From an uncultured Pelagibacteraceae bacterium (GTDB taxonomy: Bacteria > Pseudomonadota > Alphaproteobacteria > Pelagibacterales > Pelagibacteraceae): a stretch of 52,328 nucleotides of DNA. The stretch lies in contig CACFUX010000005.1 in assembly GCA_902569615.1 (NCBI GenBank), positions 1 to 52,328 on the forward strand, written 5' to 3'. The translations under genes were made by a program, and so were the position numbers. Below are positions 35,944-44,549 of the stretch, in pieces. The notes under the pieces were generated by a model. The model did not search any database. It saw nothing but the letters and a program-made list of their open reading frames with translations, and was not told the DNA's origin. Position 1 is the first letter of the stretch. Each line of letters starts with the position of its first letter.

Positions 35944-36997
35944 AAATTTTTTAGAAATTAAAAATGTTAGCTTTAAAGCTGGTGGAAAAACAAAAGTAAA
36001 AAATGTTTCTTTAAATATAGAAAATAAGGGAGATATAGTTTGCCTTTTAGGACCTTCTGGTGTTGGCAAAACTACAATATTAAGAACAATCGCAGGATTA
36101 GAAAAAATTAAATCTGGATCAATAAAACTAAAAGATAAAATATTATCTTCCGCAAAAAATCATATCGAGCCTGAAAATCGTAATATATCTTTATCATTCC
36201 AAGAAAATAGTTTATTTCCACATTATACAGTTGAAAAAAATATAAATTTAGGATTTGAAGCAAAAAAACTAAACGGAAAAAAGAAAATTAATCCAAAAAA
36301 AATAATCAAGTTATTAAACATAGAAAAAATATTAAACAAATATCCCCATCAAATTAGTGCTGGAGAAGCACAAAGAGCAGCCCTTGCTAGAGCATTAGTC
36401 ACACAACCAGATCTTTTATTACTTGATGAACCATTATCTAATGTAGACCAAAGTTTTAAAGAAGAAATACAAGTTCAACTTAAAAAACTTTTAAATGATC
36501 TAAAAATAACAACAATTGTCGTTACCCACGACTCATACGAAGCTTTTTATTTAGGTTCAAAATGCGGGGTAATTTTAAATGAACAACTGAAGCAATATGA
36601 TGATCCATATAATGTCTATCATTTTCCAAATTCAGTTGAAGTAGTAAATTTTTTAAATAGAGGAATATTAATTCCTGCAAAAGTTACCGGAGAAAATAGT
36701 TTAGAAAATGAGGATCTTGGAACTATAAAAGGAAATTTTATTAAACATTATCCCAAGGGTTCAGATGTAAAATTATTATTACAACCTGAAGATCTTGAGC
36801 ATGATGATAAAAGTAATTTAAAATTAGAGGTTGTTGATAGAAAGTTTAGAGGAACAAATTTCATATATACTCTTAAAACAACTACTAATCACTTAATCCC
36901 AGTTTTAGTTCACTCCCATCATATTCACCAACATCAAGTTGATGAAAAATTTGGTATCAAAAGGCCAATTTACATTGATCATATAGTTTGTTTTTAA
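35936..36997 (+). CDS. fbpC: Ferric iron ABC transporter ATPase (FbpC)
   Basis: 353-aa ATPase: Walker A GPSGVGKTT at 39-47, Q-loop SFQENSLFPHY, a signature motif that reads ISAGE rather than LSGGQ, Walker B LLLLDEP, and the H-loop VVTHD. A C-terminal regulatory domain of the MalK/FbpC TOBE type follows (~residues 235-353). It powers Fe3+ import with FbpB. The degenerate signature motif still leads into the normal QRAALARAL helix, so activity is likely kept. It overlaps fbpB by 8 bases, and azlC follows after 15. Confidence 0.94.
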   Translation: MNKNFLEIKNVSFKAGGKTKVKNVSLNIENKGDIVCLLGPSGVGKTTILRTIAGLEKIKSGSIKLKDKILSSAKNHIEPENRNISLSFQENSLFPHYTVEKNINLGFEAKKLNGKKKINPKKIIKLLNIEKILNKYPHQISAGEAQRAALARALVTQPDLLLLDEPLSNVDQSFKEEIQVQLKKLLNDLKITTIVVTHDSYEAFYLGSKCGVILNEQLKQYDDPYNVYHFPNSVEVVNFLNRGILIPAKVTGENSLENEDLGTIKGNFIKHYPKGSDVKLLLQPEDLEHDDKSNLKLEVVDRKFRGTNFIYTLKTTTNHLIPVLVHSHHIHQHQVDEKFGIKRPIYIDHIVCF

Positions 36998-37012
36998 TAA
37001 AAACTAAAACGA

Positions 37013-37708
37013 ATGTTAACCAAACTACAAAATTTTGTTAGAGGTTTTATTGATGTTATTCCATTATTGATTCCAGTTGTACCTTTTGGAATTATTTTTG
37101 GTGCTATAGGTATAGAACTAGGTTTTGGACCTTACGTTACTTATGCCACATCAATTATAATTTTTAGTGGAGCAAGCCAAATAGTTTTTTTTCAATTGTT
37201 GTCTGCTGGTGCATCATCATTAGTTGCAATTACATCTTCTTCAGTAATTAGCACAAGACATTTATTATACGGCGCAGTTGTAAATCAGTATTTAGGTAAT
37301 TTATCAATTTATTGGAAATTAGGACTTTCTTATATTTTAACAGACCAAGCCTTTGCTGTTTCAAACGAATATTTTAAAAAAAATAAGAATGAAAAATTTA
37401 AACATTATTACCTATTAGGTTCTGGCATTACATTATGGATTGTTTGGCAATTAACTACAATAATTGGAATTTTATTGGGCTCTATTGTACCAGAAGAGCT
37501 TGGATTGACTTTTACCATACCACTTACTTTTTTAGCATTATTAATTAATTATTTTAGGAAGATTGATCATTTAATAGTAATTATAATTTCTGGGATACTT
37601 TCTATCATTTTTTACGATGCTCCATTTAAATCTTATATAATTTTTTCAAGTTTAGTATCTTTATTAATCGCATATTTAATTGTTAAAATGAGAAAGAAAA
37701 AAATATGA
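37013..37708 (+). CDS. azlC: AzlC-family branched-chain amino acid exporter, large subunit
   Basis: 231-aa membrane protein with about six helices and the family opening FVRGFIDVIPLLIPVVPFGIIFG, here given only in part (VIPLLIPVVPFGIIFGA), followed by FSGASQIVFFQLL and STRHLLYGAVV. It pairs with AzlD, encoded next with a 4-base overlap, to export branched-chain amino acids or similar compounds. It may be read with the iron operon, as it starts 15 bases after fbpC, although no functional link is evident. Confidence 0.9.
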   Translation: MLTKLQNFVRGFIDVIPLLIPVVPFGIIFGAIGIELGFGPYVTYATSIIIFSGASQIVFFQLLSAGASSLVAITSSSVISTRHLLYGAVVNQYLGNLSIYWKLGLSYILTDQAFAVSNEYFKKNKNEKFKHYYLLGSGITLWIVWQLTTIIGILLGSIVPEELGLTFTIPLTFLALLINYFRKIDHLIVIIISGILSIIFYDAPFKSYIIFSSLVSLLIAYLIVKMRKKKI

Positions 37709-38016
37709 GTATTTGGATAGCAATAATAATTACTGGATTAATAAATTATCTTACTAGATTAGGCTCAGTTTTATTAATAAAACCTCAGAAATTAAATAAT
37801 ACTTTAAAAACTGTTTTAAACTATGTACCTTCTGCTGTTTTTCCTGCAATAATTTTTCCAGCAGTTTTTCTTAACGATTATGGGTTATTGGTTGAATTTA
37901 ATGATCCAAAAGTCATTGCTACTATAATTGCATTTTTTACAGGAATATTATCAAAGAATTTAACTCTAACAATTTTTACCGGTCTAATTTCTTATTGGAT
38001 AATTTTATTTTTTTAA
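37705..38016 (+). CDS. azlD: AzlD-family branched-chain amino acid exporter, small subunit
   Basis: 103-aa protein with three to four hydrophobic helices (YLTRLGSVLLI at the start, VPSAVFPAIIFPAVF in the centre), the normal AzlD length and pattern. It overlaps azlC by 4 bases and forms the small partner of the two-component exporter in the inner membrane. The TPP riboswitch of the next gene begins about 20 bases after its stop. Confidence 0.9.
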   Translation: MSIWIAIIITGLINYLTRLGSVLLIKPQKLNNTLKTVLNYVPSAVFPAIIFPAVFLNDYGLLVEFNDPKVIATIIAFFTGILSKNLTLTIFTGLISYWIILFF

Positions 38017-38035
38017 TTATAATTTAATTTAAGAA

Positions 38036-38101
38036 AAAAAAGGGGGTGTCGAAAGACTGAGATCAAACCCTAAGAACCTGTCCGGTAATTCAGAAAGGGA
38101 A
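38036..38101 (+). ncRNA. TPP riboswitch (THI element)
   Basis: The conserved thiamine pyrophosphate aptamer strings appear in order: GGGGTGT, CTGAGA, ACCC, GAACCTG, CCGGTAAT and AGAAAGGGA. P2 is GGGT/ACCC; P3 is only GTC-GAAA-GAC, a minimal hairpin capped by a GNRA loop. The 3' AGAAAGGGA also serves as the ribosome site of the gene starting 38103, so TPP binding should block translation initiation directly. Confidence 0.95.
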
Positions 38102-38102
38102 C

Positions 38103-39533
38103 ATGATATCAATAAACATTCTAAGCCAAATATCGGCAATTTTATTAACTCTTGTTTTAAGTATTATATTTTTAGTAAGTGGAATTTATTATTCAAGGAA
38201 GTACAAAGGACTAAATAATTATTTAATTGCCAATAGAAATGTTGGAATGTTTCCTTTAACTACTAGCTTTGTTTCTTCAGCACTTGGTGCATGGATTTTA
38301 TTTGGACCCGCTTCTGCCGCTACATGGGGTGGTATAGGAGCAGTAATTGGATATGCACTTGGTACGGCCTTTCCATTGCTTATTTTGATTATGCTAGGTT
38401 CAAAATTTAGAAATTCATTTCCAAAAGCAAAAACTTTAATTGAAGTGATAAGGTTAAAATTTGGTAAGCAGTTATTTAAACTCATCTTATTTCTTACTAT
38501 TTTTTATATGGTAATTTTTTTAATTGCTGAGGTTACGGCTGTATCAATATTAGTTAACTATATATCTGGAACAAGTTTGTGGATTACTGCATTAATAGTT
38601 GTAACTTCCTCATTAGTTTATACTTTATACGGTGGATTAAGAGCCTCAATATTTACTGACAGTATTCAATTTATTGTATTCATAATATTATTGGTGATTG
38701 CAGTAAGTTTTTTAGTATCCTTTAATTCTACACAATTTAATTTTGAATTTATAAAATTGAATAAACCAAATTTACTTAGTACTAAATATTTACCAAATTT
38801 TACTGCAGGATTAACATTTTTTATTGCTGTTGCGGCTACAAATCTTTTTCATCAAGGAAATTGGCAAAGAGTTTATGCAGCAAAAAATAATATTATATTA
38901 AGAAAAAGTTTACTAATTTCATTCTTTTTAATTATTCCAATAGTTTTTTTTATGGGCTTTAGCGGTCTAGTTGCTGCTTCAATAGACTCAAATGTTATTC
39001 CTGATCTTGCTTTCTTTTCTTTATTATTTAAAGACCAAACATCTTTGCTGTCAGTGATAGTTATAGTTCTAGGAATATCATTAACTATAAGCAGCATCGA
39101 TACTCTTATAAATGCAATTTCAAGTTTAATTATTAATGATGGAAATAAAATAATTAACTTTAAGGGAAATTATTTTAAACTTTCAAATTATTTAATTATT
39201 TTACTGTCAATTATTGTTTTTGTAGTTGCATCTAAAGGTTTAAGTATTTTATATCTTTTTTTACTAGCTGATCTTTTTTGTTGTTCTGCTGTATTAACTG
39301 TGTTTTATAGTTTTTTTAATAAATCAATCAGTGAAAAAAATGCATACATTTCAATTATATTTGGAATAGCTGTAGGTTTATTATTTTTTCCAAGTCCTGA
39401 TTTTTCAAAATCTATTTTAGTCGGTATTTTATTTCCGATTGATTTTTTTCCTAGTTTTATATCGCAATCATTGTTGTTTTTATCATTTTTAATAGCGACA
39501 TTTCTTCCGATTTTTACTTGGAAAATTAAATAA
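38103..39533 (+). CDS. thiV: Sodium:solute symporter, putative thiamine-precursor (HMP) transporter ThiV
   Basis: 476-aa SSS-family membrane protein with about 12-13 helices; typical segments are SSALGAWILFGPASAATWG near the start and a sodium-site-like ISLTISSIDTLINAISSL. It starts 1 base after a TPP riboswitch, so its substrate is almost certainly thiamine-related. In SAR11 a riboswitch-linked SSS transporter named ThiV has been proposed to take up the pyrimidine precursor HMP, and this gene fits that description. The substrate is inferred from the riboswitch and from that precedent. Confidence 0.9.
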   Translation: MISINILSQISAILLTLVLSIIFLVSGIYYSRKYKGLNNYLIANRNVGMFPLTTSFVSSALGAWILFGPASAATWGGIGAVIGYALGTAFPLLILIMLGSKFRNSFPKAKTLIEVIRLKFGKQLFKLILFLTIFYMVIFLIAEVTAVSILVNYISGTSLWITALIVVTSSLVYTLYGGLRASIFTDSIQFIVFIILLVIAVSFLVSFNSTQFNFEFIKLNKPNLLSTKYLPNFTAGLTFFIAVAATNLFHQGNWQRVYAAKNNIILRKSLLISFFLIIPIVFFMGFSGLVAASIDSNVIPDLAFFSLLFKDQTSLLSVIVIVLGISLTISSIDTLINAISSLIINDGNKIINFKGNYFKLSNYLIILLSIIVFVVASKGLSILYLFLLADLFCCSAVLTVFYSFFNKSISEKNAYISIIFGIAVGLLFFPSPDFSKSILVGILFPIDFFPSFISQSLLFLSFLIATFLPIFTWKIK

Positions 39534-39553
39534 TATTAAATATATTAGATAAA

Positions 39554-40663
39554 ATGCTAAATTTTATAATTCCATTTATAGTTTTAATTCTAGTAGTTGT
39601 ATTTATTCATGAATATGGCCATTACTATTTTGCAAAGAAATATGGCGTAGGTGTAACTGATTTTTCAATTGGATTTGGAAAAGAAATATTTGGCTGGAAT
39701 GATAAATCTGGAACGAGATGGAAAATTTGCTGGATACCACTAGGAGGTTATGTAAAATTTTTTGGAGATAGAAATGTTTTTAGCCAAGCTGACCAAGAAA
39801 AAATTATAAACAAATACTCAACTGAAGATCAAAAAAAATTATTTGTATTAAAGCCTTTGTATCAAAGAGCAATAATCGTAGCTGCTGGTCCATTTGCTAA
39901 TTTCTTGTTAGCAATAGCAATATTTTTATCAATTTATATGTTTATCGGTAAAGATTTTACACCCGCAATGATAAATGAAGTTCAAAATGAAAGCCCTGCA
40001 CAAATTGCGGGATTAAAAAAAAATGATTTAATTTTAGAAATTGATGGCAGTGAAGTTAAAAGTATTTTGGATGTTTCTAAATTAATTATGATGTCGACTT
40101 CTGAATTTATAGATTTCAAAATAGAAAGATTTGAGAATGAATTAATATTAAAGGTAAAGCCAAATATTGTTGAAGCTGAAGATAATATGGGAAATAAAGT
40201 TAAAAAAAGAATTGTTGGGATTAAACTAAGCCCATATAATAATGAGATTAATCATGTTAAATTAGGTCCTGCAAAAGCCTTATATCACTCAATAAATGAG
40301 GTTTATTTTGTATGTATTTCTTCATTAAAATACTTAGGCTCAATAATTGGTGGATCTGGAGACAGTTCACAATTAGGTGGACCAATCAGAATTGCCAAAA
40401 TTACTGGTCAAGTAGCAGAAATTGGATTTATACCTTTTTTAAGTATTATGGCTTATATCTCTATAAGCTTAGGTTTAATCAATTTGTTTCCAATACCACT
40501 TTTAGATGGAGGCCATTTGATGTTTTATGGGTTTGAAAAAATTTTAGGAAGGCCACTAAGTCAAAAAACTCAAGAAGGTTTTTTTCGAATCGGAATGTTT
40601 TTGTTGTTGTTTTTAATGTTTTTTGCAACGTTCAATGACCTCAAAGATTTAGGCTTATTTTAA
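39554..40663 (+). CDS. rseP: Site-2-type membrane metalloprotease (RseP/M50 family)
   Basis: 369-aa intramembrane zinc protease. The metal site is HEYGH at residues 19-23 in the first helix. A single PDZ domain occupies about residues 115-200 (NEVQNESPAQIAGLKKNDLIL), and the third ligand lies in LINLFPIPLLDGGHL near the C-terminus. It would cleave membrane-bound anti-sigma factors or signal-peptide remnants. In many genomes it sits with bamA and dxr. Here it follows thiV by 20 bases and is followed by HU, so the context gives no substrate hint. Confidence 0.95.
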   Translation: MLNFIIPFIVLILVVVFIHEYGHYYFAKKYGVGVTDFSIGFGKEIFGWNDKSGTRWKICWIPLGGYVKFFGDRNVFSQADQEKIINKYSTEDQKKLFVLKPLYQRAIIVAAGPFANFLLAIAIFLSIYMFIGKDFTPAMINEVQNESPAQIAGLKKNDLILEIDGSEVKSILDVSKLIMMSTSEFIDFKIERFENELILKVKPNIVEAEDNMGNKVKKRIVGIKLSPYNNEINHVKLGPAKALYHSINEVYFVCISSLKYLGSIIGGSGDSSQLGGPIRIAKITGQVAEIGFIPFLSIMAYISISLGLINLFPIPLLDGGHLMFYGFEKILGRPLSQKTQEGFFRIGMFLLLFLMFFATFNDLKDLGLF

Positions 40664-40710
40664 GCCATTTTTTTAATTAAAAAAAATCAATAAAATCAAT
40701 ACTTTTAGAT

Positions 40711-40812
40711 CACAATATATTGTGGGTATAAAAAAATTATATACTAAAAAAAAGCTTGAAAAATAAAGGATTATGGTAATTATAGAAATTAACCTAATAA
40801 CCGGAGCTAAAA
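40711..40812 (+). promoter_or_regulatory. HU gene upstream region with palindrome and promoter
   Basis: A perfect 14-base palindrome CACAATATATTGTG lies at 40711-40724, about 90 bases before the hupB start, and could be an operator. Closer in, TTGAAA and ATTATA are separated by 17 bases and may be the -35/-10 pair. A CCGGAG ribosome site sits seven bases before the ATG. The remaining stretch is plain AT-rich sequence. Confidence 0.5.
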
Positions 40813-41088
40813 ATGAACAAAAAACAATTAGTCGCTAAATTGGCTGGTTCTTTAAACCAAAGTAAAGCTGATGCAGAGCGTACTTTTGATACAATTACCA
40901 ACACTATTCTAGATGCATTGAAAAACGATGATTCAGTGAAAATTGCTGGTTTTGGTACATATAAAGTGGCTAAAAGAAAAGCTCGAATTGGACGTAATCC
41001 TAGAACAGGAGAACAAATTCAAATCGCTGCTTCTCAAAAGGTAAAATTCTTACCCGCAAAAGCACTTAAAGAAGTATTTAATAAGTAA
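40813..41088 (+). CDS. hupB: HU-family DNA-binding protein
   Basis: 91-aa histone-like protein. Standard features: MNKKQLVAKLAGSL start, the GFGTYKVAKRKARIGRNP arm that wraps the minor groove, then RTGEQIQIAASQKVKF and the closing helix ALKEVFNK. Length and motifs are textbook HU (IHF subunits differ in the arm). It has its own promoter region with a palindrome upstream and two tandem hairpins downstream, suggesting a separate and abundant transcript. Confidence 0.96.
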   Translation: MNKKQLVAKLAGSLNQSKADAERTFDTITNTILDALKNDDSVKIAGFGTYKVAKRKARIGRNPRTGEQIQIAASQKVKFLPAKALKEVFNK

Positions 41089-41098
41089 TTAAAGTTTT

Positions 41099-41153
41099 AA
41101 CAGCCTTAGTACAGAAATGTAATAAGGCTGTTACTATATGCAAAATCTGCATA
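41099..41153 (+). terminator. Tandem terminator hairpins after hupB
   Basis: AACAGCCTTA (41099-41108) pairs perfectly with TAAGGCTGTT (41123-41132). A second small stem, TATGCA/TGCATA (41137-41153), follows and leads into a T-rich stretch (CCTATTTTTCC). It should end the hupB transcript. Confidence 0.8.
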
Positions 41154-41226
41154 CCTATTTTTCCGTATCAGCGTTAGTTTTTTAAAATTTTAAAAATATA
41201 AGAACTTCTTTAACTTAAGGAGATAA

Positions 41227-42528
41227 ATGACGAAAATTTTAAAAAAATTAAGAGGTCCTTTAGTAAGTTTGTTTTTTTTACTAAATATGACCAGTACTGG
41301 TTATGCTGAAACAACAGTTTCGGCTGAAATAGGTTTTATATTTAATACCTTGTTATTTCTTATTTGTGGATTCCTAGTATTTTTTATGGCTTGTGGATTT
41401 GCAATGTTAGAATCAGGAATGGTTACATCAAAAAGTGTATCCGTTATCTGTGCAAAAAATATAGGTTTGGTATCAATAGCTGGAATAATGTTCTGGATGT
41501 TTGGCTACAATTTAGCTTATGGTATTCCAGAAGGCGGGTATATAGGTAAATTCATACCGTGGTCAGATTCAAGTGCAGTTGACACTGGATATGCAGACGG
41601 ATCAGATTGGTATTTCCAAATGGTTTTCTGCGCAACAACTGTATCGATTGTTTCTGGTACATTAGCTGAAAGAATTAAACTATGGCCGTTTTTCTTATTT
41701 GCAGCAATATTGTCTGGAATTTTATATCCAATCGTAATGGGTTGGCAATGGGGTGGTGGCTGGTTAGCTACTGCAGGATTTTCAGATTTTGCTGGTTCAA
41801 CTTTAGTTCACTCAACTGGTGGAGCAGCTGCATTAGCTGGTGCAATGATTTTAGGACCTAGATTGGGAAGATTTACCAAGTCTGGAGCTGCCGCACCTGT
41901 AAAACCTTTTGCTGCATCTTCTATACCATTAGTAACTTTAGGAGTATTTGTTTTATGGCTAGGTTGGTTTGGATTTAATGGTGGTTCACAATTAGCAATT
42001 GGAACGGCTGACGATGCCATTGCAGTTTCAACAATCTTTTTAAATACATTTTTAGCAGGTGCTGGTGGTGTTTTAGCAGCAGCTGTTACTACAAGATTAG
42101 GATTTGGAAAAACAGATGTAATTCAAATGTTAAACGGATGTATTGGTGGATTAGTTGCAATAACTGCGGAACCTTTAATGCCTTCACCTTTTGCAGCAAT
42201 TTTAATTGGTGCAGTGGGTGGTGTAATAGTAGTGTTTGGTACAAAACTTCTATTTTCGTTAAAAATTGACGATGTAGTAGGCGCTATACCGGCTCACTTA
42301 TTTGCAGGTATTTGGGGTACATTAGCTGTCCCAATAACAAATCCAGATACTTCATTTGCAACACAGTTAATTGGTGTTCTTTCAATCAACGCATTTGTAT
42401 TCATTGCTTCGTACATCGTATGGAGTGCAATGAAAGCAACTATTGGTATTAGATTAAGTAAAGAAGCTGAAACCAAAGGTACTGATGTAACTGAAACTGG
42501 AGTTATTGCTTACGCAATAAGAGATTAA
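41227..42528 (+). CDS. amt: Ammonium transporter (Amt family)
   Basis: 433-aa channel with an N-terminal signal-like segment and eleven further helices. Family landmarks: FFMACGFAMLESGMV, FQMVFCATTVSIVSGTLAERIK, DFAGSTLVHSTGGAAALAG carrying the first pore histidine, LGWFGFNGGSQLAIG, and DDVVGAIPAHLFAGIWGTLA carrying the second. It imports ammonium across the inner membrane. A good SD (AAGGAG) is present. No P-II (glnK) gene follows, and no NtrC or sigma-54 signal was seen in the 74 bases after the hupB hairpins. Confidence 0.96.
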   Translation: MTKILKKLRGPLVSLFFLLNMTSTGYAETTVSAEIGFIFNTLLFLICGFLVFFMACGFAMLESGMVTSKSVSVICAKNIGLVSIAGIMFWMFGYNLAYGIPEGGYIGKFIPWSDSSAVDTGYADGSDWYFQMVFCATTVSIVSGTLAERIKLWPFFLFAAILSGILYPIVMGWQWGGGWLATAGFSDFAGSTLVHSTGGAAALAGAMILGPRLGRFTKSGAAAPVKPFAASSIPLVTLGVFVLWLGWFGFNGGSQLAIGTADDAIAVSTIFLNTFLAGAGGVLAAAVTTRLGFGKTDVIQMLNGCIGGLVAITAEPLMPSPFAAILIGAVGGVIVVFGTKLLFSLKIDDVVGAIPAHLFAGIWGTLAVPITNPDTSFATQLIGVLSINAFVFIASYIVWSAMKATIGIRLSKEAETKGTDVTETGVIAYAIRD

Positions 42529-42540
42529 AGCATCATATGA

Positions 42541-42588
42541 TTAAGGGGTTCTCTACCGCATGTTTTCTACTCATAGAGAGCCCCTTAA
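42541..42588 (+). terminator. Long hairpin after amt
   Basis: TTAAGGGGTTCTCTA and TAGAGAGCCCCTTAA form a 15-bp stem with one GU pair around an 18-nt loop, 12 bases after the amt stop. No T-run follows on this strand, so it may mainly stabilise the 3' end. Confidence 0.7.
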
Positions 42589-42615
42589 AAAAATATTAAC
42601 TTCCTCTAACTTTTT

Positions 42616-42641
42616 CCCCCTTTTTAAATAAAGGGGGTTTT
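42616..42641 (+). terminator. Rho-independent terminator between amt and the convergent glycosyltransferase gene
   Basis: CCCCCTTT/AAAGGGGG with a 6-nt loop followed by TTTT. It lies between two convergent genes and could serve both, though the T-run favours the plus strand. Confidence 0.8.
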
Positions 42642-42645
42642 AGAA

Positions 42646-43632
42646 TTAATCACTCTCATCCCACAGTTTTTTGTAATCGATAAATGGTGATAATCCATAA
42701 CTAGAATTAATATTAGTAAAATGTACAGAAAGGCTTTTTAGAGGAGAGATGCATATTTCACTATTATAGATTTCGTTTATATACTTTTCAAAAGGATCAT
42801 GTCTATCAAGACACGTTTTATAAAAATTATCCCAATATTTTTCTAATAGCTCTTTGCTAGTCAAAAATGTACATAAAGTCTCATTAACCGTTCGCCAGTG
42901 TCTTTTATTTCCAATTAAAATATTAGTTTTATGATTATTCATATATAAATATGGATAATCTGCTGGACACATAAAAATATCTTTATTTAATTGAGAAGAT
43001 ATTCTTTCATAAGAAGATATCATTTCTTCCATCATTGCTTCAAAATGAAGATAGTCATCTTCAACAAAAAAAACTAAATCATCAGCATTTTTTTTAGCAA
43101 TTTCATAGGAGCATAATAAACTTGCAAGATTAGAGAATGTTTCATCATTTTTTTGTTTTTTTATTAATTCTTTATATTTATCATGATTAACTTTAGTTAT
43201 ACTTACATCAGTATTGTTATTGATTAATTTTTTAATTTTACTTAAATTAATTTCATTTGTATTATCATCAATTATTATTAATTTAATTTTAGCATAAGGA
43301 TATTTTTCTTTACTAAAATTAATTGATTTTAATAGCGAATTAAGTGATCTCAAAGTGTATTCAATCTTGGGAAGTTCAAATAATCTTTTTTTGTTTTGAT
43401 CCCATATCTCAACATTACTATTAGTTCTAAATAAAATTAGAATAGATTTGACTTTTCTTGAAATTTTAACCTCTCCCAAAGGTAGCACTATCGATTTATC
43501 ATTAAGTTTTGAAAGATCTTTATTTAACTCCTTATCAAGAGTTGGAGACGTAAAACTATTCTGATCAATGATTTCATAGCCCATTATTTTGGACAGTTTA
43601 ATAAATAATTTTTTTATGATGCTTTTTTTCAT
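42646..43632 (-). CDS. Putative GT-A-type glycosyltransferase
   Basis: 328-aa soluble protein. The middle resembles a nucleotide-sugar-binding GT-A fold: a beta strand with KLIIIDDNTNE (near residue 120) and a later VFFVEDDYLHF that looks like the metal-binding DxD region. Near the C-terminus, HWRTVNETLCTFL and a D-rich helix could form the acceptor site. The N-terminal ~50 residues are basic. No close family name is recognised, and the substrate (perhaps surface polysaccharide or modified lipid) is unknown. It stands alone on the minus strand between a terminator and a divergent rhodanese gene. Confidence 0.65.
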   Translation of the reverse strand: MKKSIIKKLFIKLSKIMGYEIIDQNSFTSPTLDKELNKDLSKLNDKSIVLPLGEVKISRKVKSILILFRTNSNVEIWDQNKKRLFELPKIEYTLRSLNSLLKSINFSKEKYPYAKIKLIIIDDNTNEINLSKIKKLINNNTDVSITKVNHDKYKELIKKQKNDETFSNLASLLCSYEIAKKNADDLVFFVEDDYLHFEAMMEEMISSYERISSQLNKDIFMCPADYPYLYMNNHKTNILIGNKRHWRTVNETLCTFLTSKELLEKYWDNFYKTCLDRHDPFEKYINEIYNSEICISPLKSLSVHFTNINSSYGLSPFIDYKKLWDESD

Positions 43633-43664
43633 TATATTGTTTATGATATTTTATTTACAATATT

Positions 43665-44051
43665 ATGAGCATTAAATCACCACAAACTCTTGTTTCAGAA
43701 GCTTTAAATGAAGTAAAAACCATTACTCCAGAAGAAGCAATGAAGTTAGATAGTGAAAATAAATGTAATTTAATTGATATTAGAGACGAAGTTGAATTAC
43801 AAAAACTAGGAACCATTGAAAATTCTTTTCATATTCCAAGAGGTTTATTGGAATTTTCTATTCATCCAGAAAGTGCTTTCGTTCAAAATAATCAAATAGA
43901 CTTAAATAAAGAGACTGTTTTATTTTGTGCAGCTGGAGGTAGATCTGCACTAGCAGCAAAGTCTCTAAAAGAAATGGGTTTCAAAAATGTTTCTCATGTA
44001 GAAGGTGGTTTTGGTTTGATGGTGCAAAAAGGCTTTAAAATAAAATCTTAA
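43665..44051 (+). CDS. Rhodanese-like sulfurtransferase domain protein
   Basis: 128-aa single-domain rhodanese with the active-site loop CAAGGRS at residues 88-94 (nucleophile Cys88), the NLIDIRDEVE acidic motif and the closing VSHVEGGFGLMVQKG. It transfers sulfane sulfur in the cytoplasm, with unknown acceptors. The six-residue loop is the sulfur-transferring (rather than phosphatase-like) size. It is divergent from the glycosyltransferase gene and its stop overlaps the convergent ABA4-like gene by 4 bases. Confidence 0.92.
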   Translation: MSIKSPQTLVSEALNEVKTITPEEAMKLDSENKCNLIDIRDEVELQKLGTIENSFHIPRGLLEFSIHPESAFVQNNQIDLNKETVLFCAAGGRSALAAKSLKEMGFKNVSHVEGGFGLMVQKGFKIKS

Positions 44052-44521
44052 TCATAGAGTGACATTCTTTTTGCAAAGAAAATTCTTATCACCCAATAAA
44101 CAAAAATTCCTAAAGGACCTATAAAGTAAGTTAATACCAGAGGTATAAATACAAGAGTTTTTGGTATTAATAATTTTCTACTGTCATTAACCACCCACGA
44201 TCCACAAAATAAGTTAATAGCAAGAAAGTGTGACCAAAAAATAATTAGAAAACTAGTTTCATTAAACAATCCTTTTAGATTATCTAATCCTAGGTATAAA
44301 TTAAAGTTATCTATAAAATTGTAACCAGAAACAAAAAAATAATAAATTAAATATAAGTATATTGCACTAAGAATAAAAATTGGAAATATAGAGGCTACAA
44401 AAACGCTACAAACTTTAGAATTCGGAAAAAATAATAAAATAAACCAAAAGGGTAAAACTCCAATATTTATCCACAAATACATAGTATCTACGGTAAAGAA
44501 TGAGGAAATTTGCTCGATCAT
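44048..44521 (-). CDS. ABA4-like membrane protein (DUF4281)
   Basis: 157-aa protein with about four membrane helices and the ABA4-like core: a LKGLFNETSF-type loop, FWSHFLAINLFCGSWVVNDSRK with its conserved His/Asp, and a FIGPLGIFVYWVIR closing helix. In plants ABA4 is needed for neoxanthin synthesis; the bacterial role is unknown, although a carotenoid or retinal link would be plausible in a proteorhodopsin-bearing SAR11 cell (inference). It is convergent with the rhodanese gene and divergent from recX. Confidence 0.8.
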   Translation of the reverse strand: MIEQISSFFTVDTMYLWINIGVLPFWFILLFFPNSKVCSVFVASIFPIFILSAIYLYLIYYFFVSGYNFIDNFNLYLGLDNLKGLFNETSFLIIFWSHFLAINLFCGSWVVNDSRKLLIPKTLVFIPLVLTYFIGPLGIFVYWVIRIFFAKRMSLYD

Positions 44522-44549
44522 ATTTAAATATATTATATTAAAACAATAA

